Positions 30,481-40,025 are shown, numbered from the stretch's first letter. The stretch is 64,000 bases of DNA from Deltaproteobacteria bacterium (GCA_017644045.1 JAEPMI010000005.1:186001-250000), one strand, 5' to 3'. Numbers and translations are program-made. The notes: a model not told the origin generated them from the sequence alone.

Positions 30481-31764
30481 ATGTCGCTCTTCCAGCTCAT
30501 CGCTCTCGCCGTCCTCGCGGCGGCGTTCTTCTTGGGCGTCTACGTCTTCCGGCGGGCCCGGCGGGTCTTCGGCCTGAAGCGCTGGTCGAGCCTGGTCCTC
30601 GGGCTCGCGCTCGTCTCCGGACCGGTCCTGCTCTTCACCGGCCGGCTGAGCCTGGTGCCCGCGCGGTGGATCGTCCCGGCGGCGGTCTCGGGCTCGGCGC
30701 TGACGCTCGGGACCATCTTCGCGGCGGTGCTGCTCTTTCACGTGGACATCGCGCGCGGGGTCGCTGCGCTGGCCGCGCGCTGGTGGCCGGCGCGGCCCGA
30801 CCAGGACGAGGCCGAGTCCGCTAGCGAGACGACCGTTGTCGAAGTGGAGCCCGTCATCGACGAGGTGGCCGGGGAGGCGTCCGAAGAGCCCGCGAGCGCA
30901 CCGACGCTCTCGCGACGGGAGGTCCTCGGCCAGTTCGCGTCCGGTGGAGCCCTGGTCCTCGGAGGCAGCCTCGGCGGCTACTCCGCGTTCTTCGGGCGAC
31001 ACGACTACGCGGTCGAAGAGGTCGTCGTCGCCCTCCCCGGCCTGCCGGCGACATTGGAGGGCTTCACCCTGGTGCAGCTCTCCGACATCCACATCGGTCG
31101 CTTCGTGGGCGAGTGGGAGCTGCGTGCCGCCGAGCGGTTGGTCAAAGACGCGCGGGCAGACCTGATCGTCTTGACCGGCGATCTGGTGGATCACGAGCCG
31201 CAGTACGCGCCGCAGCTCGGCCGACTGGTTCGGCGACTGGTCCCGCTCGCGCGTCACGGGGTCGCGGCCGTCCCCGGCAACCACGACTACTACGCCGGCA
31301 TCGACGAGGTCCTCGGCGCGCTCGACCGCGGCGGCGCTCGCGTGCTCCGCAACGAGGGCGTGGTGATCGGTGACGGCGGCGGCGGCTTCGCCCTGCTCGG
31401 CGTCGACGACCTCTGGGCGGGTGGCCATGGCGAGCCCGTTCCCGGTGGGCCCGGCCCCGACCTCGACCGCGCGATCCACATGGTGCCGCCCGACCTCGGG
31501 CGCGTGCTCCTCTGTCACCAGCCCGAGCTCTTCCATCACGTCGCGGCCGACATTCAGCTCCAGCTCAGCGGCCACACCCACGGTGGCCAGGTCACGCTCG
31601 GCTACGAGCCCGCCAGCTACGTGCTCCCCCACGGCTACGTGGAAGGTCTCTACGAGCGCCATGGCGGCAAGCTCTACGTGAACCGCGGCTTCGGCACGGC
31701 GGGTCCGCCCGCGCGACTTGGCGCAGCGCCGGAGCTCACGCGCGTGATCTTGACCCGCGCGTGA
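30481..31764 (+). CDS. Membrane-anchored metallophosphoesterase (YkuE-like)
   Basis: 427 residues. Three to four N-terminal membrane helices and an acidic cytoplasmic linker are followed by SRREVLGQFASGGALVLGG, a twin-arginine-type signal in the middle of the chain. The catalytic domain carries all metallophosphoesterase motifs: LSDIHIG, TGDLVDH, PGNHDYY, CHQPELF and SGHTHGGQ (two-metal centre). Substrate is unknown; related YkuE-type proteins act outside the membrane. The layout suggests the enzyme is on the outside face. A 93-nt gap separates it from the DUF3999 gene. Confidence 0.9.
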   Translation: MSLFQLIALAVLAAAFFLGVYVFRRARRVFGLKRWSSLVLGLALVSGPVLLFTGRLSLVPARWIVPAAVSGSALTLGTIFAAVLLFHVDIARGVAALAARWWPARPDQDEAESASETTVVEVEPVIDEVAGEASEEPASAPTLSRREVLGQFASGGALVLGGSLGGYSAFFGRHDYAVEEVVVALPGLPATLEGFTLVQLSDIHIGRFVGEWELRAAERLVKDARADLIVLTGDLVDHEPQYAPQLGRLVRRLVPLARHGVAAVPGNHDYYAGIDEVLGALDRGGARVLRNEGVVIGDGGGGFALLGVDDLWAGGHGEPVPGGPGPDLDRAIHMVPPDLGRVLLCHQPELFHHVAADIQLQLSGHTHGGQVTLGYEPASYVLPHGYVEGLYERHGGKLYVNRGFGTAGPPARLGAAPELTRVILTRA

Positions 31765-31773
31765 CGTAGCTCA

Positions 31774-31787
31774 ACCGTTCGAACGGT
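31774..31787. repeat. 14-bp perfect palindrome
   Basis: ACCGTTCGAACGGT, between two convergent genes. With no loop, it could be a protein-binding site or the remains of a bidirectional stop structure. Confidence 0.5.
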
Positions 31788-31823
31788 CGTCCGACCGGCG
31801 TGGATGCCGCCAGGACCGAGCGG

Positions 31824-32953
31824 CTACCCCGCCACCGGCCGCGCGACGCCACCTTCGATGACGGCGATCTCGATGCTGTACCGCTTGGCGAGAGCTGCGT
31901 AGTCGACGTTCGCTTCGACGCGCATCAGCTCCAACCGCTCGGGACGCACCGCGAGCTTCTCCGTGCCCCAATACCGCGCAAGGCGAATCCGCGCGAGAGG
32001 CACCCCGTACTTGGCTTTCACGCTCTTGCTGCCCAGCTGGTCCGCGCCTGCGTCGGGCGCCTCGATCTCCGTGAGCTTCGGGACCTGGCGGCGGTCCAGA
32101 GCCCATGCGAGCCCGTCGGCTTCGAAAGCGCTGAGCCCGTGCGCGTCTACCGCATCGTTCCAGATCAGCGACCGAAGCTCTGGAAACACCATGCTGTCAG
32201 GGTCGTGCCCACTCCACGTACCCGGAGCCCACGCAGGGCAGCCCCGAAACTCGAGCTCACGAACGGTTGGGTGGCAGAGCGTGTCGAAGAGCGCCCAGCC
32301 ATGGACCTCCAGCCGCTCCAGGGCTGGAAACGCCGCTGCCAAGAGCGCGGACCGGTCCGCATCGATGAGCGGGTCCTCCGGGAACTCGAAGCGCTTCGGG
32401 TCGAACGCCCGCTGCCCGATCACCAGATGTGTGGTCTGGGTTTGTGGTGCGGCCGCGAGCGCCTCCAACAGTGGTGCCAGATCGCCCTCGGGCTTCTCCA
32501 GCCAGATGGTAGCTGCGCTGGGCAACGCGCCTAGCTCGGCGTGATCTTCGAAGCGCTGGTTCGGCGAGAGAATGATGGGCTCCATCGAGCCCGAGGCTAC
32601 CGGGCGCACCAACGCACTGCCAAGGTCATCCGGTCCTGCCGACACCAGCGCTCGAGAGGTCAGGTCGAGCGCGAGGCCGGCCGAGCGGAGCTCGCCGAAG
32701 GGGGAGTGAGCACCCCCGAGCACCCGATGCGAGGCGACGCCCATCCGCAGCACCAGTCGCACCTGCTCCAGGCGCCGGTTGGGATCCGGCTCCCGGAGCG
32801 CGAGCTCGAAGCGACGCCGTCTCGGCTCGCGGTGATGGCGCGGGGCACCAGCCACCAGGCCAGCGCGCCAAAGGTCCCGAAGAGGACGATACCGATCAGC
32901 ACCCAGCGCCACCGAGAGCGCGTGCCGTGCTTCGCCCCTCCCTCGGCGCCCAT
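31824..32953 (-). CDS. Membrane-anchored hypothetical protein with an apparent frameshift
   Basis: An ATG at 32953, 10 nt after the stop of the preceding gene, begins a clear short N-terminus and one membrane helix (WRWVLIGIVLFGTFGALAWW). That frame then loses coding character at about 32800-32840, where another frame picks up coding sequence (FELALREPDPNRRLEQVRLV) and runs to 31824. A single-base shift would join them into one protein of about 375 residues. The C-terminal part (ELGALPSAATIWLEKPEG..., LPALERLEVHGW-like segments, ELEFRGCPAW) has a leucine-rich-repeat look. It is either a sequencing error, a decayed gene or programmed shifting; its role is unknown. A caller may start it at an internal GTG. 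Confidence 0.65.
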
Positions 32954-32962
32954 CGGTGGGAG

Positions 32963-33958
32963 CTACTCGGCGCTCGGCGCCTCGGAGTCGGTCGTCGGCG
33001 TCTCTGTGTCGGCGGTCGGCGTCTCGGTGTCGGGCGCCAGCGTCTCGGTGTCGCCTTCCTCGCTCGCCTCTTCGGGCGGCGGTGCGACCGGCATGTCCGA
33101 CTCGATCTCGGGGGAGCGCGAGCCCGCGACCTCCCGCACCTGCGAGGCGATGGAGCAGTCGGTCACCCCGGCGCGGAGCTGAGGCGGCGGCGCGGTGCCG
33201 TAGGGCGTGTCGCCGATGCCGACGCGCACCGGGATGAGCGCGCCGCGCGCCTGGGTCCGGGTCTTCAGCAGGAGCGCGTCGCGCCGCAGGTCCCAGAGAT
33301 AGACGTCGACCGGATGCTCGCGGCGGTCGCTCCCGTGCTGGACGGCGAGCAGGAAGTAGTCGCTCTGGACCATGTCCATGAGCACCGGGAGGTCCCGGGA
33401 GGTCCGGCGGTCGAGCTCGTCCTTGATGACCCGCAGGCGGAGGTTGTCGTCGGCGGCGTTGACCCGCTCGAGCCACTGCGACTCGACGAAGGTGGCCCGC
33501 TCGTAGAGGCCGCGGAGCGAGAGCGGCGAGAGCCCGAGGCAGCGCGCGATGGCGTCCGGACCCATCGAGCGGCCCGCGTCGGCCAGAGTGCCGGGGTCGT
33601 CGACCGAATCCTCGTGGATGCGCAGGTAGACCCCCGACGCGCCGTGGAGACCGCTCAGGTCGAGGCGCTCGTCCGCCCAGGAGTCCGGCACGTCATGGGC
33701 GACCTGGGTGACCCAGGTCTCGAGCTTGTCGCGGAAGGCCCGAACGCGCTGAGCAACGGGCTCGACCTCGGCCCCGTAGGTCTGGACGATCTCGTCCCTG
33801 AGGGCTTGCTCCTTGGAGCGCTCGCGCCACTGGTAGTAGCCGATGATGCCGGCCAGGGCGACGGTCACCGCGACGATCCACTTCCAGGGGGACGGCGGCT
33901 TGAACGCCCGTTGCTCGGGCTCCTCGTAGGTCGCGGGCTTGAGGTCTTCTTCGCTCAT
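32963..33958 (-). CDS. Membrane-anchored hypothetical protein with T/D/E-rich tail
   Basis: 331 residues from the ATG at 33958; a GTG at 33982 is less likely because no ribosome site precedes it. The N-terminus (MSEEDLKPATYEEPE) is followed by one membrane helix (WKWIVAVTVALAGIIGYYQW). The outer part has a helical region (VEPVAQRVRAFRDKLETWV) and the segment YFLLAVQHGSDRREHPVDVYLWDL. The last 60 residues are a low-complexity tail of repeated DTETPT units. No family was recognised. It is followed after 9 nt by the frameshifted gene, so the two are probably co-expressed and possibly work together. Confidence 0.75.
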   Translation of the reverse strand: MSEEDLKPATYEEPEQRAFKPPSPWKWIVAVTVALAGIIGYYQWRERSKEQALRDEIVQTYGAEVEPVAQRVRAFRDKLETWVTQVAHDVPDSWADERLDLSGLHGASGVYLRIHEDSVDDPGTLADAGRSMGPDAIARCLGLSPLSLRGLYERATFVESQWLERVNAADDNLRLRVIKDELDRRTSRDLPVLMDMVQSDYFLLAVQHGSDRREHPVDVYLWDLRRDALLLKTRTQARGALIPVRVGIGDTPYGTAPPPQLRAGVTDCSIASQVREVAGSRSPEIESDMPVAPPPEEASEEGDTETLAPDTETPTADTETPTTDSEAPSAE

Positions 33959-34125
33959 GGAGGCTCGTAGCGTCGTGGTCACGGAGGTACCTGACCGCGG
34001 CGAGGGCCGATGGTTCCATGGGGGCGCGATTCTGTCGATCCGAGGCCCGCCCGGAACCTGGGCGCTCGCGTGGCGTCGGCCCCTTCACCCCCTCGACACC
34101 CACGAGGGAGAAAGGGAGAGAGACG

Positions 34126-34578
34126 ATGGCATCCATTTCCAGCGGCGGCGGAGGCTCGGGACGAAAGCGCGTGGACCAGGAGATTCCCCTGATCCCCTTC
34201 ATCGACCTGCTGCTCTGCTGCGTGATGTTCCTCTTGGTGACCGCGATCTGGAACGAGACCGGCGAAGTTCCGGCCGAGCTCACCGCGGCCGGGGGTGCCG
34301 AGGAGGGCGTGAGAGACGACGTGGAGCCGTTGATCCTCGAGATCACCGGATCCGGATTCGTGCTCGCGTCCATGGCGGGGGACCGCATCGAGGTCCCCGC
34401 GAGCGAAGGCGCACCGGACTACGCCGCGCTCAGCCAGCGGCTCGAAGAGCGGCACCGCATCCAGCCGAACACGCCGCCGGTGAAGGTCCGGCCCGACGAC
34501 GACATCTCCGCGGACGTGCTCGTGACCACGATGGACGTCCTCCGACAGCGCGGCTACGCCTCGCTCTCGTTCCTCTGA
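34126..34578 (+). CDS. ExbD/TolR-type membrane protein
   Basis: 150 residues. One membrane helix near the N-terminus (IPLIPFIDLLLCCVMFLLVT) with the conserved Asp that carries protons in ExbD/TolR stators, then a short periplasmic domain ending DVLVTTMDVLRQRGYASLSF. ExbD-type proteins with ExbB use the proton gradient to drive TonB or outer-membrane processes. The start at 34126 is chosen because a purine-rich GGGAGAAAGGGAGAGAG tract precedes it; the longer frame starts with non-conserved sequence. No ExbB, TolA or TonB gene is adjacent, so its partner must be elsewhere. Confidence 0.85.
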   Translation: MASISSGGGGSGRKRVDQEIPLIPFIDLLLCCVMFLLVTAIWNETGEVPAELTAAGGAEEGVRDDVEPLILEITGSGFVLASMAGDRIEVPASEGAPDYAALSQRLEERHRIQPNTPPVKVRPDDDISADVLVTTMDVLRQRGYASLSFL

Positions 34579-34628
34579 TCCCGTCGACGTGAACCCATCG
34601 GCCGAGTGGGCTACGGTCCGCTCGGCCG

Positions 34629-35489
34629 ATGCTTGCGCGAATCCTCACTTACCCATCGCGACGCCTCTTCGTTCTGGGTCTCGCCATCGCTTCCCTCGTC
34701 GGAGCACCCGACGCACGGGCCCAGGCCGAGCCGGAGGACCCGATCGCTCGGGCCCGGGTCTACTTCGAGGCGGGCATGTCGTACTTCGACGAGGGCGAGT
34801 ACGAGCGAGCGATCCCCCAGTTCGAGCGCGCGCTCGATCTCACGACCGCGCCGGAGATCCTCTACAACCTCTACATCGCGTACGAGCGGATCGGGCAGTT
34901 CGACAAGGCCACGGTCTACCTGCGGACCTACCTGAGCGTCGCCGGAGACATCGAGGGCCGGGCGCAGCTGCAGTCTCGGCTCGAAGCCCTCGAGCGGCGG
35001 GCGCGGCAGAGCGAGGACGAGGGGGAAGAGCCGGAGGTGGATGACTCCGCCCCGGTCCGCGAGCTCCCGGCAGACGCTCAGCCCCGCACCGCGGATGACG
35101 CGCCGCCGCCGGTGGCCGAAGAGTCGGAGACCGAAGGCTCGACCGATGGAGGATCCATGGCCGGCCCGATCGTCAGCTACCTCATCGCGGGCGGCGGCCT
35201 CGTCGCCCTCGCGGTGGGCGGCGCGCTCGCGTTGAAGCGCAACTCGGACCTCGCCTCCGACTGCGGCGAGCTCGCCGACCGGAGCTGCTCGGCCGACGAC
35301 GTCGCGCCACTCCGTCGGGCGAGCATCACTGCCGATGTCGGCCTCGGCGTCGCCATCGCCGGTGCGCTGGTGGGTACGTTGCTCGTGCTCCTGCGGAAGT
35401 CGCCGACCAGCGACGCCGGCGCCAGCCTGGAGCTGTCCCCCGCGGTCGGACGCAACGAGGGAGGAGTGGTGATCCATGGCCAGTTCTGA
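34629..35489 (+). CDS. Exported TPR protein
   Basis: 286 residues. Signal MLARILTYPSRRLFVLGLAIASLVGAPDARA. Then tetratricopeptide repeats (RARVYFEAGMSYFDEGEYERAIPQFERAL, IAYERIGQFDKATVYLRTYL), an acidic linker, two membrane helices (IVSYLIAGGGLVALAVGG and ITADVGLGVAIAGALVGTLL) and a short end. The TPR part resembles the N-terminal TPR domain of the two TonB-dependent receptors at 53.7-59.1 kb. TACGGT (34612-34617) could be its -10. It overlaps the LamG lipoprotein gene by 14 nt. Confidence 0.85.
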   Translation: MLARILTYPSRRLFVLGLAIASLVGAPDARAQAEPEDPIARARVYFEAGMSYFDEGEYERAIPQFERALDLTTAPEILYNLYIAYERIGQFDKATVYLRTYLSVAGDIEGRAQLQSRLEALERRARQSEDEGEEPEVDDSAPVRELPADAQPRTADDAPPPVAEESETEGSTDGGSMAGPIVSYLIAGGGLVALAVGGALALKRNSDLASDCGELADRSCSADDVAPLRRASITADVGLGVAIAGALVGTLLVLLRKSPTSDAGASLELSPAVGRNEGGVVIHGQF

Positions 35490-36372
35490 ACGAATCTTCT
35501 GCGTGCTCGTGGCCCTCCTCGGCGGCTGCACGCTGCTCACGAACGCGGACGACCACCGCGACGGCACCGGCTCGGACATGGGCCTGGGCGATGCTTCCGT
35601 TGCCGACGCCGGCGACGACGACCTCGGCGTGGACGAGGACATGGGCCCGCCCACGGACATGACCGCGCCGGACGACATGGTCACCGACATGCCGCCTCCC
35701 GACTCCGACTGTGGAGTCGCCGATCTGAACGGCGGGAGCCTCGTGGCCGCCGGCTCCGCCCTCTACGACCTGACCGACTTCACCATCGAGGCCTGGTACC
35801 GGCCCGCGCCCGACTCGCTCACCGGCGACCACAACCTCTTCGGGCGCTGGAACGAGTACATGGTGACCGGCAGCTACGCCCTCTTCATCAGCGATGGCCG
35901 CCCGTCCCTCGGCTTCAGCTGTTCCGGTCCGGACTTCGTGGAGGTCGCCTCGTCGGTGGATCTGGTCGCCGACACCTGGGTCCACCTCGCCGCCACCTTC
36001 GACGCCAGCACCGGCCGAGCTCGGGTGTTCCAGAACGGAATGAGCGTGGCCAGCACCACCATCGACTGTGGCGGTGTCTCCGGACCGAACGCCCTCGGCG
36101 ACACCGCCGACCTGGTGCTCGGCTACGATGATCCCCGGGGAGGCGATCCGGCCATGGGGTTGGTCGACGAGGCGCGGCTCTCGAGCATCGTGCGCTACAC
36201 GGAGGAGTTCTCGTCGCCCCCACGCACGTTCGTGAGCGATGGCGACACGGTCGCCCTCTACCAGTTCGAAGACGACGCGTTCCCGGCGGCCGACTCGTCG
36301 GACAACGACAACGCCATGACCCGCGAAGGTCTGGTCGGGCTCGGCACGGTCTGCCGGCCCGAAGAGCCGTAG
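35476..36372 (+). CDS. LamG-domain lipoprotein
   Basis: 298 residues. Lipoprotein signal MASSERIFCVLVALLGGC (Cys18), then an Asp/Met-rich linker. The body is a concanavalin A-like/LamG jelly roll: FTIEAWYRPAPDSLTGDHNL, DTWVHLAATFDASTGRARVFQNGM and LVDEARLSSIVRYTEEF are the typical blocks. Such domains bind carbohydrates or proteins on the cell surface. It starts 14 nt inside the TPR gene, so the two are translated together. No catalytic residues were seen. Confidence 0.87.
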   Translation: MASSERIFCVLVALLGGCTLLTNADDHRDGTGSDMGLGDASVADAGDDDLGVDEDMGPPTDMTAPDDMVTDMPPPDSDCGVADLNGGSLVAAGSALYDLTDFTIEAWYRPAPDSLTGDHNLFGRWNEYMVTGSYALFISDGRPSLGFSCSGPDFVEVASSVDLVADTWVHLAATFDASTGRARVFQNGMSVASTTIDCGGVSGPNALGDTADLVLGYDDPRGGDPAMGLVDEARLSSIVRYTEEFSSPPRTFVSDGDTVALYQFEDDAFPAADSSDNDNAMTREGLVGLGTVCRPEEP

Positions 36373-36382
36373 CCGAGCTCGG

Positions 36383-37939
36383 CTAGAGACCGAGCTCCCG
36401 TTCGAGGTCGTCGAAGCCGCCCTCGGTCGAGTCCTCTTCTTCGCCGCCGCCTTCCTCGTCGAGCTCGTCCTCGAGCGAGTCCAGGTCGAACTCGTCCTCG
36501 AGGGCGTCGAGGCCTCCGCCGCCGCCGAGCTCGTCCTCGAGGGCGTCGAGGCCTCCGCCGCCGAGGTCGTCCTCGAGAGAGTCGAGGCCTCCGCCTCCAT
36601 CGAGGAGCGGATCGTCCTCGAGCGGGTCGAGCGGCTCCTGGGTGACCGGCTCGTTGTCGCCGTCACCCTCGGGCAGCATCGCGAGGCTCAGGTCCTCCCA
36701 GTACGTGGTGACCAGGAGCGCGACGATCAACAGCCCGATGAATGGGACGACGGACTTGTAGAGGAGCGTGACCGGTTTCTCGAAGCGGAAGCTCGCGATG
36801 AAGAGGTTCAGGCCGACGGGCGGCGTCATGTAGCCGATCTCGAGGTTCAGCAGGAAGACGATGCCCAGGTGGTAGTCGTTCACGCCGAACTGCCGCGCGA
36901 TCGGCAGGATGAGCGGCACGACGACGACGATGGCGCTGAAGATGTCCATCAGCATGCCGACCATCAGGAGGAAGATGTTCAGCACGAGGAGGAACATGAT
37001 CTTCGAGGTGATGAGCGTGCTCATCGCCTCGAGGATCTTCATCGGCAGCTGATCCTGGATGAGGTAGCCGGTGAAGCCGATGGCGGTCGCGAGGATCGCG
37101 AGGATCGCGCCGACGAGGGTCATCGACTCCGTGATGATCCGCGGCAGGTCCTTGCTGAACTTCACGTCCTTGTAGACCCAGACCTCGACGATCAGGACGT
37201 AGAGCGCCGTGAAGGCGGCCGCCTCGTGGATGCGGAGGATGCCGAGGAAGAGCGCGCCGATGAGGACGATGGGGAGCAGGAGCTCCCAGATCGCCTCGCG
37301 CAGGGAGGCGAAGGCCTCCTTCAGCTCGAACTTCTGCCGCGGCAGCTTGATGCGCAGGCCCTTGTAGGCCGCGTAGGCTCCCAGCGCGACGACGGTCAGG
37401 ACGCCGGGGACGATGCCGGCGATGAAGAGCTTCTCGACCTCGATGCCGGCCACGACGGCGAAGAGCACGATCGGGACCGAGGGCGGGAAGAGCAGGCCGA
37501 GCGAGCCGCTGGTGGTCACCAGGCCGAGCGAGAACTTCTCCGGGTAGTTCTCGGCGATGAGCGCCGGGTAGAGCAGGCCGCCGATGGCGACGATGGTGAT
37601 GCCGCTACCGCCGGTGAAGCTGGTGAAGAAGGCGCTGGCGACGATGCAGACCATCGCGAGACCGCCGGGCATCCATCCGAACCAGGCGCGGCTCACCCTG
37701 ACCAGGCGCCTGGGGGTACCCGCCTCCGCCATCAGGTAGCCGGCGAAGGTGAAGAGCGGGATGGTCACCAGGAGCGGTGAGTCGGCGAACTTGTCGCTGA
37801 AGATGTCGCTCGCCGCGCCGCTCATGGGCGTGTCGGCGAGGCCGGCGAAGAGGAGCATCGCGGCGGCCGCGAAGATCGCGAGCAGCGGCGCCCCGAGGAG
37901 CGCGAGCGCGAGCAGACCGAGGATCAGCACCCATTCCAT
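36383..37939 (-). CDS. dctM: TRAP transporter large membrane subunit DctM, extended acidic tail
   Basis: 518 residues. The channel subunit of a sodium-driven TRAP uptake system, with about twelve membrane helices (FTGGSGITIVAIGGLLYPALI, LGLLFPPSVPIVLFAVVAGI, LGIVFLLNLEIGYMTPPVG). Unusually it carries about 90 extra residues at the C-terminus: repeated LDALEDEL / LDSLEDDL units separated by Gly runs, ending ERELGL; standard DctM ends near residue 430. The tail is cytoplasmic by topology and may bind another protein. It overlaps the DctQ gene by one nucleotide. Last gene of the TatT-DctP-DctQ-DctM set. Confidence 0.93.
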   Translation of the reverse strand: MEWVLILGLLALALLGAPLLAIFAAAAMLLFAGLADTPMSGAASDIFSDKFADSPLLVTIPLFTFAGYLMAEAGTPRRLVRVSRAWFGWMPGGLAMVCIVASAFFTSFTGGSGITIVAIGGLLYPALIAENYPEKFSLGLVTTSGSLGLLFPPSVPIVLFAVVAGIEVEKLFIAGIVPGVLTVVALGAYAAYKGLRIKLPRQKFELKEAFASLREAIWELLLPIVLIGALFLGILRIHEAAAFTALYVLIVEVWVYKDVKFSKDLPRIITESMTLVGAILAILATAIGFTGYLIQDQLPMKILEAMSTLITSKIMFLLVLNIFLLMVGMLMDIFSAIVVVVPLILPIARQFGVNDYHLGIVFLLNLEIGYMTPPVGLNLFIASFRFEKPVTLLYKSVVPFIGLLIVALLVTTYWEDLSLAMLPEGDGDNEPVTQEPLDPLEDDPLLDGGGGLDSLEDDLGGGGLDALEDELGGGGGLDALEDEFDLDSLEDELDEEGGGEEEDSTEGGFDDLERELGL

Positions 37940-38811
37940 CAGGGCTTCTCCTTCTCGTCGTCGGAGTCGGAGTCTCCATCGGAGTCGTCGTCAGACTCGT
38001 CCGAGTCCGAGTCCGAGTCCGCGCCGAGCTCCTCGTCCGTGTCGTACTCACCGGACTCGGCCTTGTCGTCGAGCGCTTGCTGCTTCTCGACCTCTTCCTC
38101 GTCGGTGACCGCGTGTTTCTCGGCGCCCTCGAGCTCGTCGTCCGGGATGCCGCCCTCGGGGATGCGAAGGAAGGCACCGATGCCCTTCGCGGTGAAGCGA
38201 ATGGCGATGACCAGGAACATGGCCGGGACCAGCAGATCCATCGCCCGCGTGGGCGTGTTCACCGTCAGGCCGAGCGAATCGAAGAAGCCACGGACACCAC
38301 AGAAGAGCCCGGGCCGGGTCACGTCGGCGTTCGCCAGCAGATCCGAGCTCGCCACACAGAGGTGGATGGTCTCGAAGGTCTCCGGATCGACCACGCCCCA
38401 CTCGCCGGGCATGCGCACCGCTTTGGCGAGCACCGCCGCGAGCACGACCTGCGCGAAGAAGAAACAGGTCACGCCGGCGAAGAGCCCCGTGATGCCCTTC
38501 ATCGCCGCGCGCACCTTCGGCTTCGCGATGTGGCTGAAGACGTCGATGCCGATGTGCTTGGCGTGATAGGTCGCCAGCGACGCACCGAACATGGCCAGCC
38601 AGAGCGTGGCCTTCTTCATGAAGTCGTCCGACCACTCGATGCTCGCGAGGGCGTCGTTGGCCCACGCGAACTCGCGGTCCGCCATGTTGCGGAAGAAGGA
38701 CGACATGGCCGCCACGACGACCAAGGAGAGGAGAACGATGGTGGCGAGCACGGCCTCACCGCGGGCCATTCCATCATCGAAGCGTTTGAGCAGTTTCAAG
38801 CGGGTCCCCAA
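37939..38811 (-). CDS. dctQ: TRAP transporter small membrane subunit DctQ, extended acidic tail
   Basis: 290 residues; standard DctQ is 160-200. Four membrane helices (VLATIVLLSLVVVAAM, LWLAMFGASLATYHAKHIGI, FAGVTCFFFAQVVLAAVLA, DLLVPAMFLVIAIRFTA), with HAKHIGID the family mark. The loop between helices 3 and 4 is enlarged and has two Cys. The C-terminal 70 residues are very acidic, ending in Ser-Asp runs (SDSDSDESDDDSDGDSD). DctQ and DctM form the membrane domain and overlap by one nucleotide. The preceding 127 nt separate it from DctP and hold a terminator-like hairpin. Confidence 0.92.
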   Translation of the reverse strand: MGTRLKLLKRFDDGMARGEAVLATIVLLSLVVVAAMSSFFRNMADREFAWANDALASIEWSDDFMKKATLWLAMFGASLATYHAKHIGIDVFSHIAKPKVRAAMKGITGLFAGVTCFFFAQVVLAAVLAKAVRMPGEWGVVDPETFETIHLCVASSDLLANADVTRPGLFCGVRGFFDSLGLTVNTPTRAMDLLVPAMFLVIAIRFTAKGIGAFLRIPEGGIPDDELEGAEKHAVTDEEEVEKQQALDDKAESGEYDTDEELGADSDSDSDESDDDSDGDSDSDDEKEKP

Positions 38812-38906
38812 ATACCTGCGTGTCTGTGTTCGCCCGGAAAAACGACGAACGGCGCCGGGATGATACCCGACGCCGTCCTACAAATTGCGAGTTTTTCGGG
38901 ACTCGC

Positions 38907-38929
38907 GGGTCACCCGTCGAGGGTGACCC
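38907..38929 (-). terminator. Hairpin between dctP and dctQ
   Basis: Perfect 9-bp stem GGGTCACCC / GGGTGACCC with a 5-nt loop, 9 nt after the dctP stop. A second small hairpin (GCGAGT / ACTCGC, 38887-38906) lies beyond it. Partial termination would give more binding protein than membrane subunits. Confidence 0.55.
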
Positions 38930-38938
38930 TTGGCTGGC

Positions 38939-39958
38939 TCAGTTGCCCGCGGCGCGCATGACCGCCTGGAGCAGGGCCCGCGGATAGACGCGGCCGGCGA
39001 GGTTGTTGCGCGCGGTCTCGGCGACCTGGCGCCACTCGGCCTCGTGCGCGGCGGTGTCGACGGCCGTGAGACGGCGGTCGAGCACCCGGAGGGAGCGGTC
39101 GTCCTCGCGGCGGATGGCCCGCTGGAGCAGGCGGTGCGCCCGCTGCGAGGTCTCCATGAGCGCCGTCTGATGCTCGGCGCTGAGCGAGTCGAACTTGCTC
39201 TTCTTGAGGATCGTCGCGCCGATGAGCACGCCGGTGCTCTGCTCCGAGTAGAAGCTGAGCTTGGTGTACCACTGCAGCGAGACCGCAGCGATGGCGGAGC
39301 CGGGCACGGTGTCGATCATGCCGGTCTGGAGCGAGGGGTAGACCTCGGTGATGCCCAGACGGCGCGGGTTCGCGCCGACGACGTTGAGGACCTCGGTGAA
39401 GACCTCGTCGGTCGAGGGCACCCAGGGCCGGCGCGAGCGGAGGTCGCTCGGCTGCGCGATGCGGTGCTTCGAGAAGAGGCGCGACTTACCGACGTCACCC
39501 CAGCCGAGCAGCTGGTAGCCGCTGCGGTTGAACTGGGTCTCGAAGCGGCTGTTCATGCGGCGACGAACGCGGTCGAGCTGCTCGTAGGTCTCGATGGCGC
39601 CGGGGGCGCTGAGCACGAGGACCGGCTTCACGATCTGACCGAGGCCGGTCGACGTGACCGCCGCGCCGTCGAGCTGACCGGAGCCCATCTTGTCGATGTA
39701 GTCCTGCTCCTGGCCCTGGCTGCCGCCGGCGTAGAAGCGGAGGCCGAGCTGGCCACCGGTGCGCTCGCGGAGCTCGTTGTCCCAGGCGCGGAAGACCCGC
39801 ATCCAGGGGCTGCCCTCGGGGGCCACGGTGGCCAGCCGCAGCTCGGTGGTCGACTGCGCGTCCGCGGCTTGCGGGGTCATCCCGGGGACCATCGCCAGCA
39901 TCCCTGCCAGCAGAAGGAAGGTCATCCAGGGCTTTCGTCGGCTCGGTTGGTTCATCAC
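38939..39958 (-). CDS. dctP: TRAP transporter solute-binding protein DctP
   Basis: 339 residues. Signal peptide MMNQPSRRKPWMTFLLLAG followed by cleavage near ADAQS. The mature protein has the DctP fold: LRLATVAPEGSPWMRVFRAW, LDGAAVTSTGLGQIV, SDLRSRRPWVPSTDEVFTEV (the Arg that binds the carboxylate of the ligand normally lies here) and EVYPSLQTGMIDTV. It belongs to the TatP group found with TPR proteins. It is between tatT and dctQ in one transcription unit. The ligand is not known; most DctP proteins bind organic acids. Confidence 0.92.
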   Translation of the reverse strand: MMNQPSRRKPWMTFLLLAGMLAMVPGMTPQAADAQSTTELRLATVAPEGSPWMRVFRAWDNELRERTGGQLGLRFYAGGSQGQEQDYIDKMGSGQLDGAAVTSTGLGQIVKPVLVLSAPGAIETYEQLDRVRRRMNSRFETQFNRSGYQLLGWGDVGKSRLFSKHRIAQPSDLRSRRPWVPSTDEVFTEVLNVVGANPRRLGITEVYPSLQTGMIDTVPGSAIAAVSLQWYTKLSFYSEQSTGVLIGATILKKSKFDSLSAEHQTALMETSQRAHRLLQRAIRREDDRSLRVLDRRLTAVDTAAHEAEWRQVAETARNNLAGRVYPRALLQAVMRAAGN

Positions 39959-40025
39959 GTCCTCAATCCATCCTCGTCCTCGCGGACCCGCGAGCCCCCG
40001 TCTGACGCGGGGCCGCGGTCAGCAT

